This document shows positions 8,949-18,036 of a DNA stretch of 44,526 nucleotides, piece by piece. Every line of letters begins with the position of its first letter. Position 1 is the stretch's first letter. A program made the position numbers and the translations under genes. The DNA is taken from positions 1-44,526 of the forward strand of contig WJMF01000082.1 of the NCBI GenBank assembly GCA_014728085.1, given 5' to 3'. The notes below the pieces were generated by a model. That model was given only the letters and a program-made list of their open reading frames with translations. It did no database searches and was not told the origin of the DNA. The DNA is from Candidatus Zhuqueibacterota bacterium. GTDB taxonomy: Bacteria; Zhuqueibacterota; Zhuqueibacteria; Residuimicrobiales; Oceaniaggregativiventaceae.

Positions 8949-9827
8949 TTATCTAAAACGCTTTGCTCTCATCTTGAAAAAACGAATCAGAGGATCGATA
9001 TAGGATTGTTGTGTATTGATACTCACCGTATCAATGTTCATGGATTTGAATACTCTTTCCCGATCCTGTTTACGTTGCTCTGCCTGGCTGGAAAATTCAT
9101 CCCGCAGATCCGCGTCGCCGGTGTCCACCAAAAATGTTTCACCTGTTTCAGCGTCTTCAAATTCAATCAATCCGATACTGGGCAGCTCCTGCTCGCGTGG
9201 ATCCGTGATGGTTATCGTGACCAAATCATGTCGTTTGTTGGCGATTTGCAGCGCCTTTTCATAGCCGCTGGCGATAAAATCAGAGACTAAAAAAACAACA
9301 GCCCGCCTCTGTGTTACGCGCGAAAGAAACTCGAGCGCTTCCGTAATATTGGTTTGATGACCCTGAGGTTCGTGATACAACAGCTCCCGAATCACGCGCA
9401 ACACGTGTGATTTACCCTTTTTGGGGGCGACATACTTTTCAACCCGATCGCTGAAAATAATCAATCCGACCTTATCATTGTTTTTGATTGCCGAAAAGGC
9501 CAACAATGCGCAAATCTCCGCAGCAAGTTCTCCCTTCATCTGCTCGACAGTCCCAAAATCACTGGAAGAGCTGACATCGACGACAAGCATAACCGTCAAT
9601 TCACGCTCTTCATCGAACACTTTAACAAAGGGATGTCCCATGCGGGCGGTTACGTTCCAGTCGATGGTGCGGATATCATCACCGATCTGATATTCCCGGA
9701 CCTCGGCGAATTCCATGCCGCGCCCTTTGAACACCGAATGGTATTCCCCGGAAAAAACATCGTTGACCAGACCCCGCGTCTGGATTTCAATGCGTTTTAC
9801 TTTTTTTAATATTTCTTTGGGTATCAA
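8949..9827 (-). CDS. DUF58 protein of the MoxR/Bat operon
   Basis: 292 residues. The reading frame opens with TTG at 9827, with GAGG about 10 bases upstream; no ATG fits between it and the conserved N-terminus. The DUF58 signature is clear at residues 50-72 (DDIRTIDWNVTARMGHPFVKVFDEE). A VWA-like fold follows with a complete metal motif DVSSS (D84, S86, S88). No membrane segment is visible, so it should be cytoplasmic or peripheral. DUF58 proteins are almost always encoded next to MoxR ATPases, as here (18-base gap), and are thought to be their substrates or adaptors. Confidence 0.9.
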   Translation of the reverse strand: MIPKEILKKVKRIEIQTRGLVNDVFSGEYHSVFKGRGMEFAEVREYQIGDDIRTIDWNVTARMGHPFVKVFDEERELTVMLVVDVSSSSDFGTVEQMKGELAAEICALLAFSAIKNNDKVGLIIFSDRVEKYVAPKKGKSHVLRVIRELLYHEPQGHQTNITEALEFLSRVTQRRAVVFLVSDFIASGYEKALQIANKRHDLVTITITDPREQELPSIGLIEFEDAETGETFLVDTGDADLRDEFSSQAEQRKQDRERVFKSMNIDTVSINTQQSYIDPLIRFFKMRAKRFR

Positions 9828-9845
9828 CGCCTGTCAACCTCTGGT

Positions 9846-10835
9846 TTATGGAACTTCAATCCGATTTAACACTTTTCGAACCACATCTTCACTTGTGATC
9901 TCTTCCGCCTCTGCTTCATAGGTCACCAGAACACGATGACGCAAAACATCAAGTCCGATCGCTCTGACATCTTCAGGCGTGACGTAACCCCGGCGGCGCA
10001 GAAAGGCATGGGCTTTTGCCGCTTTGGACAGATATATGGATGCCCGTGGTGAAGCCCCAAAAGAAATCAGCTCGCTCAAATCATCAAACCCGTAGGCCTG
10101 GGGTTTTCGCGTTGCGAAAACGATATCAACGATATAATTCTCAACTTTGGGATCGATATAAACATCGTGAACAATTCGTTTTGCTTTTTCAATCTGAGCC
10201 GGCGTTACAACTGCCTTGATGGTTGGAACCTCAGCCCTGGTCATTCTGCGCATAATTTCCAGCTCCTCGTCCCTGTCCGGGTAGGTCACCGATATTTTGA
10301 GCATAAAACGATCGACTTGCGCTTCCGGCAGTGGATAGGTGCCTTCCTGTTCGATCGGGTTCTGCGTCGCCAACACCAAAAACGGTGCCGGCAGGGGAAA
10401 CGTCTGATCGCCAATAGTCACCTGTCGTTCCTGCATGGCTTCCAAAAGAGCGGACTGGACTTTGGCGGGAGAACGATTGATTTCATCCGCAAGCACCAAA
10501 TTTGAAAAAACCGGTCCCTTTTTGACGGAAAACCCACCGCTCTTTTGATCGTAAATCATGGTTCCGATAATATCGGCCGGCAATAAATCCGGTGTGAACT
10601 GGATACGTTGAAAGCCGGTTTTAACCGCATCGGATAAAGTTTTTACCGTCATGGTTTTGGCCAAACCCGGAACCCCTTCCAGCAGAATATGCCCATCGGA
10701 CAACAAACCAATCAGCAATCGTTCAACCATATAAGTCTGGCCGACGATCACCTTGCCGACGTTTTCGATAATCGTTTCAACAAAAGCGCTTTCTTCCTCT
10801 ATACGGGCATTTATCGCTTGAATGTCTACGTTCAT
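9846..10835 (-). CDS. moxR: MoxR-family AAA+ ATPase
   Basis: 329 residues, the usual length for the family. Walker A is GVPGLAKT (54-61) and Walker B is LVLADE with D117-E118, followed by the MoxR-typical INRSPAKVQSALLEAMQERQVT. Sensor 1 is VLATQNPIEQEGTYPLPEAQVDRF, a very strong MoxR signature. A helical lid follows (SPRASIYLSKAAKAHAFLRRRGYVTPEDV). The ATG at 10835 has GGGAGG upstream and overlaps the preceding gene's TGA by 4 bases. MoxR proteins act as chaperone-like ATPases that assemble or activate partner VWA proteins; the partners here would be the DUF58, BatA and BatB products. Confidence 0.95.
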   Translation of the reverse strand: MNVDIQAINARIEEESAFVETIIENVGKVIVGQTYMVERLLIGLLSDGHILLEGVPGLAKTMTVKTLSDAVKTGFQRIQFTPDLLPADIIGTMIYDQKSGGFSVKKGPVFSNLVLADEINRSPAKVQSALLEAMQERQVTIGDQTFPLPAPFLVLATQNPIEQEGTYPLPEAQVDRFMLKISVTYPDRDEELEIMRRMTRAEVPTIKAVVTPAQIEKAKRIVHDVYIDPKVENYIVDIVFATRKPQAYGFDDLSELISFGASPRASIYLSKAAKAHAFLRRRGYVTPEDVRAIGLDVLRHRVLVTYEAEAEEITSEDVVRKVLNRIEVP

Positions 10836-11758
10836 TTATCCTCCCTGATCTGGTTTGATTTATTTTTTTCCAAAATCTTTTCAAACAAAGCGTAAATGCG
10901 GTCGACCTGATGTCTGTCGCCGGCACTTCCGGAAAATTTGTAAAGATCAGCAGTACTCAATATCTGGTTGATATTTTCAGACAACTCTTCATCAAGATCG
11001 CTCGATCTGACGAATTGCATAATGTCCCCCGTGGTTGCCTCAAGTCCCGGACCGATTCCCTTCTCCGCCAGATAGCTTTTCAAAAGTCTGGAAATGGTGG
11101 AATAGGCCTGAGCGGTATCCAGTTCCGGTTGATTTATATTTAATGTTTCCAGTTCATTGAGATATTTTTGTTCGGTGGGAATCGCTTCCTGTTGCTGCCG
11201 CCGAACCAAAAGACGCCTTTGCTGTCGTTTTTTCATCACAAAAAAGCCCAGAGCAGCAAAAAGAAGGAGAATCAACGCCAATAAAAGCCAGAATTGCCAT
11301 TGAAAGGCTCCTGGTTCAGGCAAAGGGTCTTCTACTTTAACCTCCAGACGGTTGGTTATGAGGCGATAATTGCGGTCTGTTTTTAAATCCGTGTATTTTA
11401 TAATAACACCCTCGATATATCCCATACCGAGGCGGCCTGGTTTGAGGATGTATTCATATTCGTTGATGGCCTGCTGGTTTCCGCCCTCCTGCAAAACGCG
11501 GTTTGAAGAAGCATTGCCGACGATTTCGAAATTCTCCAAAAGAGGATTATCGAACTTGTGAATTTCATACCGTTCAAGGTCTCCGCTCCATTGCAGGCGA
11601 ATGGTAAAGGTCACGGTTCGGTTCAGTGGCACGCTGGTTCTGTCGACAAAACACAATAGTTTAATGGCGCTTTCCTCGTCCGCCGCCGTGGAATCCTGTG
11701 CCGGCAAAACACCGGCCAAAAAACACAGCAAAAAGAGTACGATCAGGCTTTGCTTCAT
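10832..11758 (-). CDS. BatD-like protein at the head of the Bat operon
   Basis: 308 residues from the ATG at 11758, which has GAGGGG 7 bases upstream and begins the signal peptide KQSLIVLFLLCFLAGVLPAQ. The longest frame starts at 11920 but adds 54 residues with no export signal. The exported domain runs to about residue 145, a membrane span covers 155-175, then a basic stretch (KKRQQRRLLVRRQQQ) and a cytoplasmic helical domain (AYSTISRLLKSYLAEKG...DLYKFSGS). The layout is that of the BatD-like protein at 6951-7994. Its stop codon overlaps the moxR start (ATGA), so it is the first gene of the ten-gene operon. Confidence 0.75.
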   Translation of the reverse strand: MKQSLIVLFLLCFLAGVLPAQDSTAADEESAIKLLCFVDRTSVPLNRTVTFTIRLQWSGDLERYEIHKFDNPLLENFEIVGNASSNRVLQEGGNQQAINEYEYILKPGRLGMGYIEGVIIKYTDLKTDRNYRLITNRLEVKVEDPLPEPGAFQWQFWLLLALILLLFAALGFFVMKKRQQRRLLVRRQQQEAIPTEQKYLNELETLNINQPELDTAQAYSTISRLLKSYLAEKGIGPGLEATTGDIMQFVRSSDLDEELSENINQILSTADLYKFSGSAGDRHQVDRIYALFEKILEKNKSNQIREDK

Positions 11759-12018
11759 ACATACCCCTCTTTTTTCCGTAAGGGTTACGATGGTTTGATT
11801 TACATGGTTTTGGGAAAACGGATTTTTCCGCAGGATCGGAAGGACAAGCCTTTTAAACACGATTTTGCGAAACACGTTTCTCTCATATAGATTGACAATG
11901 CAATTTTGCAGAATATGCAATACAAAGAAACCCGTTCATTCAATACCCGAAAGGCCTGCGGAAAAACCTCTTTCTGCAATCACATATGAAAACCTATAAT
12001 CGAATACAATATCGCAAT
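11759..12018 (-). promoter_or_regulatory. Upstream region of the Bat operon with clustered TGCAA half-sites
   Basis: This 260-base gap must hold the Bat operon promoter unless transcription continues from 12519. I see no convincing -35/-10 pair. At 11899-11921 there are three half-sites: TGCAA (11899-11903), TTGCA (11906-11910) and TGCAA (11916-11920), forming two overlapping inverted repeats. They could bind a regulator; with arms of only 5 bases chance is also possible. Confidence 0.2.
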
Positions 12019-12519
12019 TTAATTCGCCAGGGAATCCGCCTGGAGATCGAGCTCAATCGAACTGATGTCTTGTCCTAAATGATTGAGCTCCCATTCAACC
12101 GAGGCGGCCAATTCATGATCCGGATAATTTTCGAGAAAAGATTCATATGCCTGTTGCGCTTTATCCAGATCCTGAATGTTGTTTGCATACCAATAGCCGA
12201 TCATGAAAGCGGATTTTACGGCATACTGACTTTGAGGATATTTCTCAATCAGCTGCTTGTAAATAGATATCGATTTTTCAAAATCCTGTTTATGATTTAC
12301 ATAGAGACTTCCCAGTTTGTAAAGCGTCTCGTCCGCTTTGGGAGAATCCTTGTATGTTTTTAATATCTTTTCATAGGTCTCGATGGCTTTTTCCCATTGT
12401 TCCTTGTTCTCATAATCAAGAGCCATTGCACGCATTTGTTGTTCCGTCATTTTCTCGCCACAACTCGTCAAAAATCCGAGTAATACCAAAAGAATAAAAA
12501 GTCGCGACAATGCTTTCAT
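12019..12519 (-). CDS. BamD/YfiO-like TPR lipoprotein
   Basis: 166 residues. The ATG at 12519 is preceded by CCGGAGGAAC. The signal peptide ends in LTSC with Cys20 lipidated. The rest is tetratricopeptide-like (YENKEQWEKAIETYEKILKTY, ADETLYKLGSLYVNHKQDFEKSISIYKQLIEKYPQSQYAVKSAFMIGYWYANNIQDLDKAQQAYESFLENYPDHELA). The FLENYPDHELA-type repeat ends resemble BamD and YbgF/CpoB-type proteins. It is shorter than classical BamD (about 240), so I do not call it BamD outright. It lies between clpB and the Bat operon. Confidence 0.75.
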   Translation of the reverse strand: MKALSRLFILLVLLGFLTSCGEKMTEQQMRAMALDYENKEQWEKAIETYEKILKTYKDSPKADETLYKLGSLYVNHKQDFEKSISIYKQLIEKYPQSQYAVKSAFMIGYWYANNIQDLDKAQQAYESFLENYPDHELAASVEWELNHLGQDISSIELDLQADSLAN

Positions 12520-12604
12520 GAGAGTTCCTCCGGAAGTTGATTTACTATTCTTACCAAAAAAAAATTCTTAGGTTCCCAAATAATTGGACAAAATATCCAG
12601 ATTT

Positions 12605-15208
12605 TTATATAAAGTCAAGCGAATTCTCCCGTATCACGACCTTTACCACTGAATCGGCTTGCAGGTTACCTTGCAGTAATCGCGTTGCCAATCTATTGAC
12701 AACCTCTTTCTGAATGTATCGCTTTAGAGGTCGGGCACCAAAAGCAGGATCGTATGCGTTCCCGGCAATAAAATCCTCTGCTTCCGGGCTCAGTTCGATT
12801 TTCACATTTTGTTTGGCCAAAAGCTTACCCACTTGTTTGAACTGCAAGCGAACAATCTTTTTGATATCCTCTTTGGTCAGCGCGTGAAAAATGATGATAT
12901 CATCGATGCGGTTGAGAAATTCAGGTAACAGTTGCTTTTTCAGCATTTGCAGGACGCTGTGGCTGATTTCGCTATGCACCTTTTCCCGGTTCTGTTCGGT
13001 TATGGTTAATGACTTTTCAAGAATTAATGGCGCGCCGATATTGGACGTCATAATAATAATGGCATTGGTAAAATTAACGGTTCTACCCTTGTTGTCGGTT
13101 AAGCGGCCATCTTCCAGCACCTGTAACAACAAATTGAACACTTCGGCGTGCGCTTTTTCGATTTCATCGAGCAAAATAACCGAATAGGGCCGTCTTCGCA
13201 CCGCTTCAGTCAGCTGTCCGCCCTCTTCGTATCCGACATAACCGGGAGGTGCCCCGATCAACCGGGAGACGGAATGCCTTTCCATATATTCCGACATATC
13301 GATGCGCACCATAGCCTGCTCATCATCAAAAAGGAATTCGGCCAGCGCCCGGGCCAGCTCCGTTTTACCCACACCGGTCGGGCCCAGAAAAATAAACGAT
13401 CCGATAGGCCTGTTGGCGTCCTGTAGCCCGGCTCTTGCCCGCCGAATGGCATCGGCAACCGCCCTGACGGCTTCATTCTGGCCGACCAGGCGTTCCTCGA
13501 TGCGCTGTTCCATTTTCAATAACTTTTCCCGTTCACTTTCCAGCATGCGCTGAACCGGTATACCCGTCCATTTTGCCACAACCTCGGCAACATCTTCTTC
13601 ATCGACCTCTTCCTTGAGCATTTTTCGATCCTTCTGCAACTCGACCAGTGTTTTATTGCTCTCTTCCAATTGGTTTTGCAGCTCCACCAGTTTGCCGTAT
13701 TTTAATTCAGCCGCCCGGGTCAGATCGCCTTCCCGCTCAGCTTTTTGACCTTCGCTTTTTACCCGGTCAATTTCTTCCTTTAAGCGGCGAATACGACCGA
13801 TACTCTCCTTTTCCAGCTCCCAATGCGCCCGCATCTCCTTGATGCTCTCTTCAAGGTCGGCAATGTCCTTCTCCACCTGTTCGAGCCGCTTTTTGGAAGC
13901 CTGGTCTTTTTCCCGGGTCAGGGCCTGTCGCTCAATCGCCAGCTGTTTCAGACGCCGTTCCAGCTCGTCGAGCTCAACCGGCATACTGTCGATTTCAATC
14001 CGCAATTTGGAAGCCGCTTCGTCGATCAAATCGATGGCTTTATCCGGCAAAAAACGATCCGTAATATAACGGTCCGAAAGCGTTGCCGCCGCCACTATGG
14101 CGGTATCCTGTATGCGCACACCATGATGTACTTCATATTTTTCCTTTAAACCGCGTAAAATGGAAATGGTATCTTCCAGAGTCGGTTGATCGACCAGAAT
14201 CGGTTGAAAACGGCGTTCCAGTGCCGCATCTTTTTCAATATATTTTCGATATTCATCCAGAGTCGTGGCTCCGATACAGCGAAGCTCTCCCCTCGACAGG
14301 GCGGGTTTGAGCATGTTGGAGGCGTCCATCGCTCCTTCTGCCGCACCGGCTCCGACCAGCGTGTGCAATTCGTCGATAAATAAAATCATTTGACCGTTTG
14401 AATCGCTTATTTCCTGCAATACCGCCTTCAGGCGTTCTTCAAATTCACCCCTGAATTTTGCCCCGGCAATCAGAGCGCCCAGATCAAGAGCGATGATGCG
14501 TTTGTTCTTCAGGTTCTCGGGAACATCTCCCTCAATAATCCGGTGAGCAATGCCTTCGGCAATGGCTGTCTTTCCCACACCTGGTTCGCCGATCAGCACC
14601 GGATTGTTTTTGGTACGGCGGGAGAGGACCTGCAACACGCGTCTGATCTCCTCATCGCGTCCGATAACGGGATCGAGTTTGTCCCGGCGCGCCAAATCAT
14701 TCAAATCACGGGCGTAGCGTTTCAATGCCTGATATTTGGCTTCGGGATTTTGATCGGTCACGCGTTGGCTGCCGCGAACCTCGCGCAGAACCTGCATCAA
14801 AGCATCCTGACTGAGGCCGCTCTGGCGCAATAAAGCACCGGCTTTGCCGCCATCTTGCGTTAAACTGAACAACAGGTGTTCAATGCTGATATATTCATCC
14901 TTGAGCGCATTCGCCTGCTGCATAGCCTTTTCAAAGACCTGATCGGTGTCGGGTGACAGGTAAACCTGCCCGATGCCGCCGGAGACTTTGGCAAGCTTGT
15001 CCACCTCTGCCCTGACTCTGTCGAGCAATATCTCCGGCTTTTGTCCGACCTTGTTCAAAATCGAACGCGCAATGCTTTCCGCCGGTTCTATGATGGCAAA
15101 TAAAAGATGTAACGGCTCAATTTGCTGCTGTCCGTATTCGGAGGTCAGCCGCTGCGCTCTCGACAGCGCTTCCTGAGCCTTTAATGTCAATTTCTCTATG
15201 GGTATCAT
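12605..15208 (-). CDS. clpB: ClpB disaggregase
   Basis: 867 residues from the ATG at 15208, which follows GGGAGG; the longer frame to 15247 would run through a terminator hairpin. The order is the N-terminal double Clp domain (1-150), AAA+ module 1 with Walker A GEPGVGKT near residue 205, a coiled-coil M domain (about 400-520) rich in Glu/Lys/Arg, AAA+ module 2 with Walker A GPTGVGKT and Walker [12 protein letters not shown], and the C-terminal D2-small domain ([15 protein letters not shown]). The M domain separates ClpB from ClpA/ClpC. It works with DnaK and DnaJ, both encoded just upstream, to dissolve protein aggregates in the cytoplasm. Confidence 0.97.
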   Translation of the reverse strand: MIPIEKLTLKAQEALSRAQRLTSEYGQQQIEPLHLLFAIIEPAESIARSILNKVGQKPEILLDRVRAEVDKLAKVSGGIGQVYLSPDTDQVFEKAMQQANALKDEYISIEHLLFSLTQDGGKAGALLRQSGLSQDALMQVLREVRGSQRVTDQNPEAKYQALKRYARDLNDLARRDKLDPVIGRDEEIRRVLQVLSRRTKNNPVLIGEPGVGKTAIAEGIAHRIIEGDVPENLKNKRIIALDLGALIAGAKFRGEFEERLKAVLQEISDSNGQMILFIDELHTLVGAGAAEGAMDASNMLKPALSRGELRCIGATTLDEYRKYIEKDAALERRFQPILVDQPTLEDTISILRGLKEKYEVHHGVRIQDTAIVAAATLSDRYITDRFLPDKAIDLIDEAASKLRIEIDSMPVELDELERRLKQLAIERQALTREKDQASKKRLEQVEKDIADLEESIKEMRAHWELEKESIGRIRRLKEEIDRVKSEGQKAEREGDLTRAAELKYGKLVELQNQLEESNKTLVELQKDRKMLKEEVDEEDVAEVVAKWTGIPVQRMLESEREKLLKMEQRIEERLVGQNEAVRAVADAIRRARAGLQDANRPIGSFIFLGPTGVGKTELARALAEFLFDDEQAMVRIDMSEYMERHSVSRLIGAPPGYVGYEEGGQLTEAVRRRPYSVILLDEIEKAHAEVFNLLLQVLEDGRLTDNKGRTVNFTNAIIIMTSNIGAPLILEKSLTITEQNREKVHSEISHSVLQMLKKQLLPEFLNRIDDIIIFHALTKEDIKKIVRLQFKQVGKLLAKQNVKIELSPEAEDFIAGNAYDPAFGARPLKRYIQKEVVNRLATRLLQGNLQADSVVKVVIRENSLDFI

Positions 15209-15227
15209 ATCTTCTTTTTCCTCCCTC

Positions 15228-15260
15228 AAAAAAAAGGGCGAGAACACAGGCTCGCCCTTT
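15228..15260 (-). terminator. Rho-independent terminator hairpin in front of clpB
   Basis: On the minus strand a perfect 10-base-pair stem (AAAGGGCGAG, 15251-15260, with its complement at 15233-15242) encloses an 8-base loop (15243-15250). A run of eight T on the minus strand at 15228-15235 includes the stem's last three bases. It ends only about 20 bases before the clpB start. It would stop transcription arriving from dnaK. Confidence 0.8.
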
Positions 15261-15285
15261 ATATCGTTATGCTATCTATAGTCAA
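15258..15285 (-). promoter_or_regulatory. Candidate clpB promoter overlapping the terminator arm
   Basis: On the minus strand TTGACT (15280-15285) and TATAAA (15258-15263) are 16 bases apart. The -10 box overlaps the first arm of the terminator hairpin, and the expected start (about 15250) is at its end. A transcript from this promoter would lack the first arm and could not form the hairpin. Confidence 0.55.
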
Positions 15286-15626
15286 TGGGAGCTATATCAA
15301 GAATATTAATCGTACTATTTTTTCAGGTTTCTTAATGAATACAAACCGCAGAGAAAAAATATAAAAATTTTTCTTGACTGTGTTGTTCCCGGCTCTTTAT
15401 TCAAATATTCCCTATACTCGTTATCAAGCCTGTTTATAATCCGCAACAAGCCGGAGAACGCGAAGAAAGCTCTTATGATCAAGTTATGAACGTATGCATT
15501 CATACTTGCTACAGTCTTATATTTTCTTCGCGTTCCTCAGCGTTCTTTGCGGTTCTGGATCGCTGAAACCCGATAGCAAAATACTGCCTTTTGCATTTCC
15601 GGCTATCTTTATACTACCATGACAGC
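15264..15626. repeat. dnaK-clpB intergenic region with a dispersed GCG-rich repeat in inverted arrangement
   Basis: Apart from the clpB promoter, this gap holds no gene. The segment 15521-15554 belongs to a dispersed family characterised by CGTTCTTTGCGGTT; copies recur at 33956-34020 and 34151-34215. Inside the gap, GAGAACGCGAAGAAA (15454-15468) is the inverse of the sequence at 15523-15538, and AAACCGCAGAG near 15343 faces the CTTTGCGGTT end. The region therefore looks like a roughly 210-base inverted-repeat element. A 62-residue frame at 15315-15503 lies within it and has no protein-like features. Confidence 0.5.
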
Positions 15627-17558
15627 TTATTTTTTATCCTCGTCAACCACTTCGTAATCGGCATCTTCTGCCTGTTCTGAATCATCCGATTTCTCTTCAC
15701 CGGCGGCCTGCTGCTCTTCGCCCTGCGGCCCGGCTTGCGGTCCGCCCTGCTGAGCACCTTCGGTTGACTGATACATCTGCGAGGCAACCGTCTGCCATAT
15801 CTGATTAAGGTCATCAATGGCTGACTTGATTTCATTGCTGTTATCGGCTTTGGTTGCTTCTTTAACCCGCCCGATAGCAGCTTCCAGTTTATTCTTGGAA
15901 TCGGAATCGATTTTATCTCCGCTCTCCTTCAGGCTCTTTTCAGTCTGATAGACCAGCTGATCCGCCTGGTTGCGGAGATCGATCAATTCGCGTTTCTGCT
16001 TGTCTTCTGATTCATGCGATTTGGCATCGTTGACCATATTCTCGATTTCTTCCTTGCTCAGACCGGTAGATGCCTCGATACGTATCGATTGTTCCTTACC
16101 GGTGGCCTTGTCCTTGGCCGACACGTTGAGGATACCATTGGCATCGATATCAAAAGTAACCTCGATCTGTGGTACCCCTCGTGGAGCCGGCGGAATACCG
16201 TCCAGGTGAAATCGTCCCAGGCTGCGGTTATCACGCGCCATTTCTCTTTCTCCCTGTACCACATTGATTTCAACCGATGTCTGGTTATCCGCAGCGGTAG
16301 AGAAAATTTCGGACTTTTTCGTTGGTATCGTTGTGTTCTTTTCGATCAATTTGGTCGTGACACCACCCAGCGTTTCAATACCCAGGGAAAGCGGCGTAAC
16401 GTCCAGCAAGAGCACATCTTCAACATCGCCGCCAAGCACACCACCCTGAATAGCGGCACCGATAGCAACAACCTCATCCGGGTTTACACCCCTGTGAAGT
16501 TCTTTGCCGAAATATTCTTTTACCATCTGCTGAATCTTGGGCATTCTTGTCGAACCACCCACCATAACAATCTCATCGATTTCAGAGGGCTCGAGACCGG
16601 CATCCTGTAATGCTTTCTTGACCGGTTCCAGACTGCGGGTAAACAGATCGTCACAAAGTTTCTCAAAGTTCGATCTGGTCAGCGTCATATTTAAATGTTT
16701 GGGACCGCTGTCTGTCGCCGTGATAAAAGGTAAATTGATCTCAGTTTGTGACGTGGAAGACAATTCTACCTTGGCCTTTTCCGCTGCTTCTTTTAATCTT
16801 TGCAGGGCCATGGGGTCCTTCGAAAGGTCTACGCCTTCCTGTTTGATAAATTCATCTACCATCCAATCGATAATACGTTGATCAAAGTCATCACCACCCA
16901 GGTGAGTGTCTCCATTGGTGGCCTTGACCTCAAATACACCGTCACCGATTTCAAGAATGGAAATATCGAATGTTCCGCCACCAAGATCGTATACGGCAAT
17001 TTTTTCGTTTGCCTTTTTATCCAGACCATAAGCAAGTGAAGCCGCCGTCGGTTCATTGATTATACGACGAACGTTTAATCCGGCAATCTCGCCGGCTTCC
17101 TTGGTGGCCTGACGCTGACTGTCATTAAAATATGCCGGTACGGTAATCACAGCATCGGTCACCTTTTCTCCGAGATGATCCTCGGCGGTCTGTTTCATTT
17201 TTTGCAGAATGATCGCCGATAATTCCTGAGGCGTATATTCCTTATCATCGATCTTTATCTTGACGACATTGTTCTGGCCCGCAATAACCTTATAGGGTAC
17301 TTCTTCGCGTTCACGGTCGACCTCGTTATAGCGCCGTCCCATAAAACGCTTGATAGAAAAAATCGTCTTTTGCGGGTTGGTAATTGCCTGTCGTTTTGCA
17401 ACCTGACCAACCAGCCGCTCTCCGCTTTTGCTGAATGCCACCATTGACGGGGTGGTTCGCTGTCCTTCGCTGTTCTGTATGACAGCAGGCTTGCCACCTT
17501 CCATTACAGCCACACAAGAGTTGGTGGTTCCCAGGTCGATTCCAATAATTTTACCCAT
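15627..17558 (-). CDS. dnaK: Chaperone DnaK (Hsp70)
   Basis: 643 residues, the normal length. It begins [22 protein letters not shown], has the ATPase phosphate motif [14 protein letters not shown] and the adenosine motif [12 protein letters not shown], then the linker [19 protein letters not shown] and the substrate-binding domain. The C-terminal tail is Gln/Gly/Glu-rich and ends [12 protein letters not shown], close to the EEVKDKK-type ending of bacterial DnaK. GGGAG lies 10 bases before the ATG. The gene stands alone between a terminator (17672-17712) and clpB, with its own upstream region. Confidence 0.98.
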   Translation of the reverse strand: MGKIIGIDLGTTNSCVAVMEGGKPAVIQNSEGQRTTPSMVAFSKSGERLVGQVAKRQAITNPQKTIFSIKRFMGRRYNEVDREREEVPYKVIAGQNNVVKIKIDDKEYTPQELSAIILQKMKQTAEDHLGEKVTDAVITVPAYFNDSQRQATKEAGEIAGLNVRRIINEPTAASLAYGLDKKANEKIAVYDLGGGTFDISILEIGDGVFEVKATNGDTHLGGDDFDQRIIDWMVDEFIKQEGVDLSKDPMALQRLKEAAEKAKVELSSTSQTEINLPFITATDSGPKHLNMTLTRSNFEKLCDDLFTRSLEPVKKALQDAGLEPSEIDEIVMVGGSTRMPKIQQMVKEYFGKELHRGVNPDEVVAIGAAIQGGVLGGDVEDVLLLDVTPLSLGIETLGGVTTKLIEKNTTIPTKKSEIFSTAADNQTSVEINVVQGEREMARDNRSLGRFHLDGIPPAPRGVPQIEVTFDIDANGILNVSAKDKATGKEQSIRIEASTGLSKEEIENMVNDAKSHESEDKQKRELIDLRNQADQLVYQTEKSLKESGDKIDSDSKNKLEAAIGRVKEATKADNSNEIKSAIDDLNQIWQTVASQMYQSTEGAQQGGPQAGPQGEEQQAAGEEKSDDSEQAEDADYEVVDEDKK

Positions 17559-17632
17559 ATTAAAACAACTCCCTTCTTTAGTCGTTGATTATTTTACGTA
17601 TTCATGTTTTACTTTATTTTTTTCTCTTATAT

Positions 17633-17648
17633 GCAAATGATGTGCCAA
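17633..17648 (-). promoter_or_regulatory. Sigma-54-type promoter candidate upstream of dnaK
   Basis: On the minus strand the sequence is TTGGCACATCATTTGC. This matches the sigma-54 -24/-12 consensus TTGGCACG-N4-TTGC at 15 of its 16 positions in register. The GG is at 17645-17646 and the GC at 17633-17634. The start would lie near 17621, leaving a leader of about 63 bases. An alternative is a poor sigma-70 -10 (TATAAG) just downstream. No CIRCE operator was found here. Confidence 0.5.
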
Positions 17649-17671
17649 CAAAAAAGAAGCCACTTTAATAT

Positions 17672-17712
17672 ATAAAAAACAAGCACATAAGATATTTTCC
17701 CATGTGCTTGTT
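17672..17712 (-). terminator. Rho-independent terminator after fmdB
   Basis: On the minus strand an 11-base-pair stem (AACAAGCACAT, with arms at 17702-17712 and 17678-17688) has a 13-base loop and is followed by a T-rich run (17672-17679). It closes the dnaJ-degP-fmdB group and separates it from dnaK. Confidence 0.8.
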
Positions 17713-17749
17713 CTCAACGTGACAATTGACAAGTTGGCAAAAAATCTGA

Positions 17750-17968
17750 CTAATTGTCAGGCTTTTCCGCCTTTTCGCTTTTTTTTGATCTTTTATAATC
17801 GGTAATATAAAACCCCGATCCTTTAAAAATCAATCCCTGGCCGCCGCCGATAAGGCGGACGACCTGTCCATTGCACAGGGGACACTCGTCAATCATTTCA
17901 TCAGAAATTTTTTGAAATACCTCGAACTGATGTCCACATGCTTTGCACCGATAGTCATAGGTCGGCAT
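17750..17968 (-). CDS. FmdB-family zinc ribbon protein
   Basis: 72 residues. It starts MPTYDYRCKACGHQFEVFQ, the hallmark of the FmdB/CxxC_CxxC regulatory family. The zinc ligands are C8-x2-C11 and C30-x2-C33, followed by the usual GGGQGLIFKGSGFYITDYK. The charged tail KRSKKSEKAEKPDN is probably disordered. The family is named from a regulator of formamidase expression, but most members have no known role. It lies 68 bases after degP and before a terminator, so it probably shares that transcript. The ATG has GGAG upstream within a duplicated 20-base unit. Confidence 0.9.
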   Translation of the reverse strand: MPTYDYRCKACGHQFEVFQKISDEMIDECPLCNGQVVRLIGGGQGLIFKGSGFYITDYKRSKKSEKAEKPDN

Positions 17969-17969
17969 T

Positions 17970-18009
17970 GTTCATTCTCCATCTCAAGCGTTCATTCTCC
18001 CTCTTAAGC
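17970..18009 (-). repeat. Tandem 20-base duplication containing the fmdB ribosome binding site
   Basis: Two adjacent 20-base units (17970-17989 and 17990-18009) match at 18 of 20 positions. Each carries GGAGAATGAAC on the minus strand, so the Shine-Dalgarno region of fmdB is doubled. The upstream copy would open a three-codon frame (ATG AAC GCT TGA) that stops just before the true start. Confidence 0.7.
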
Positions 18010-18036
18010 GTTTAAACGACAAATGTAATCCACGGT

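Noticed and set aside
15315-15503. 62-codon minus-strand frame between dnaK and clpB
   Set aside because: Lies inside an inverted-repeat element with no protein-like sequence.
17559-17700. CIRCE/HrcA operator before dnaK
   Set aside because: No TTAGCACTC-N9-GAGTGCTAA or close variant is present here or before clpB and dnaJ.
17970-18009. Possible start of a CRISPR array
   Set aside because: Only two adjacent units without spacers; a simple tandem duplication.
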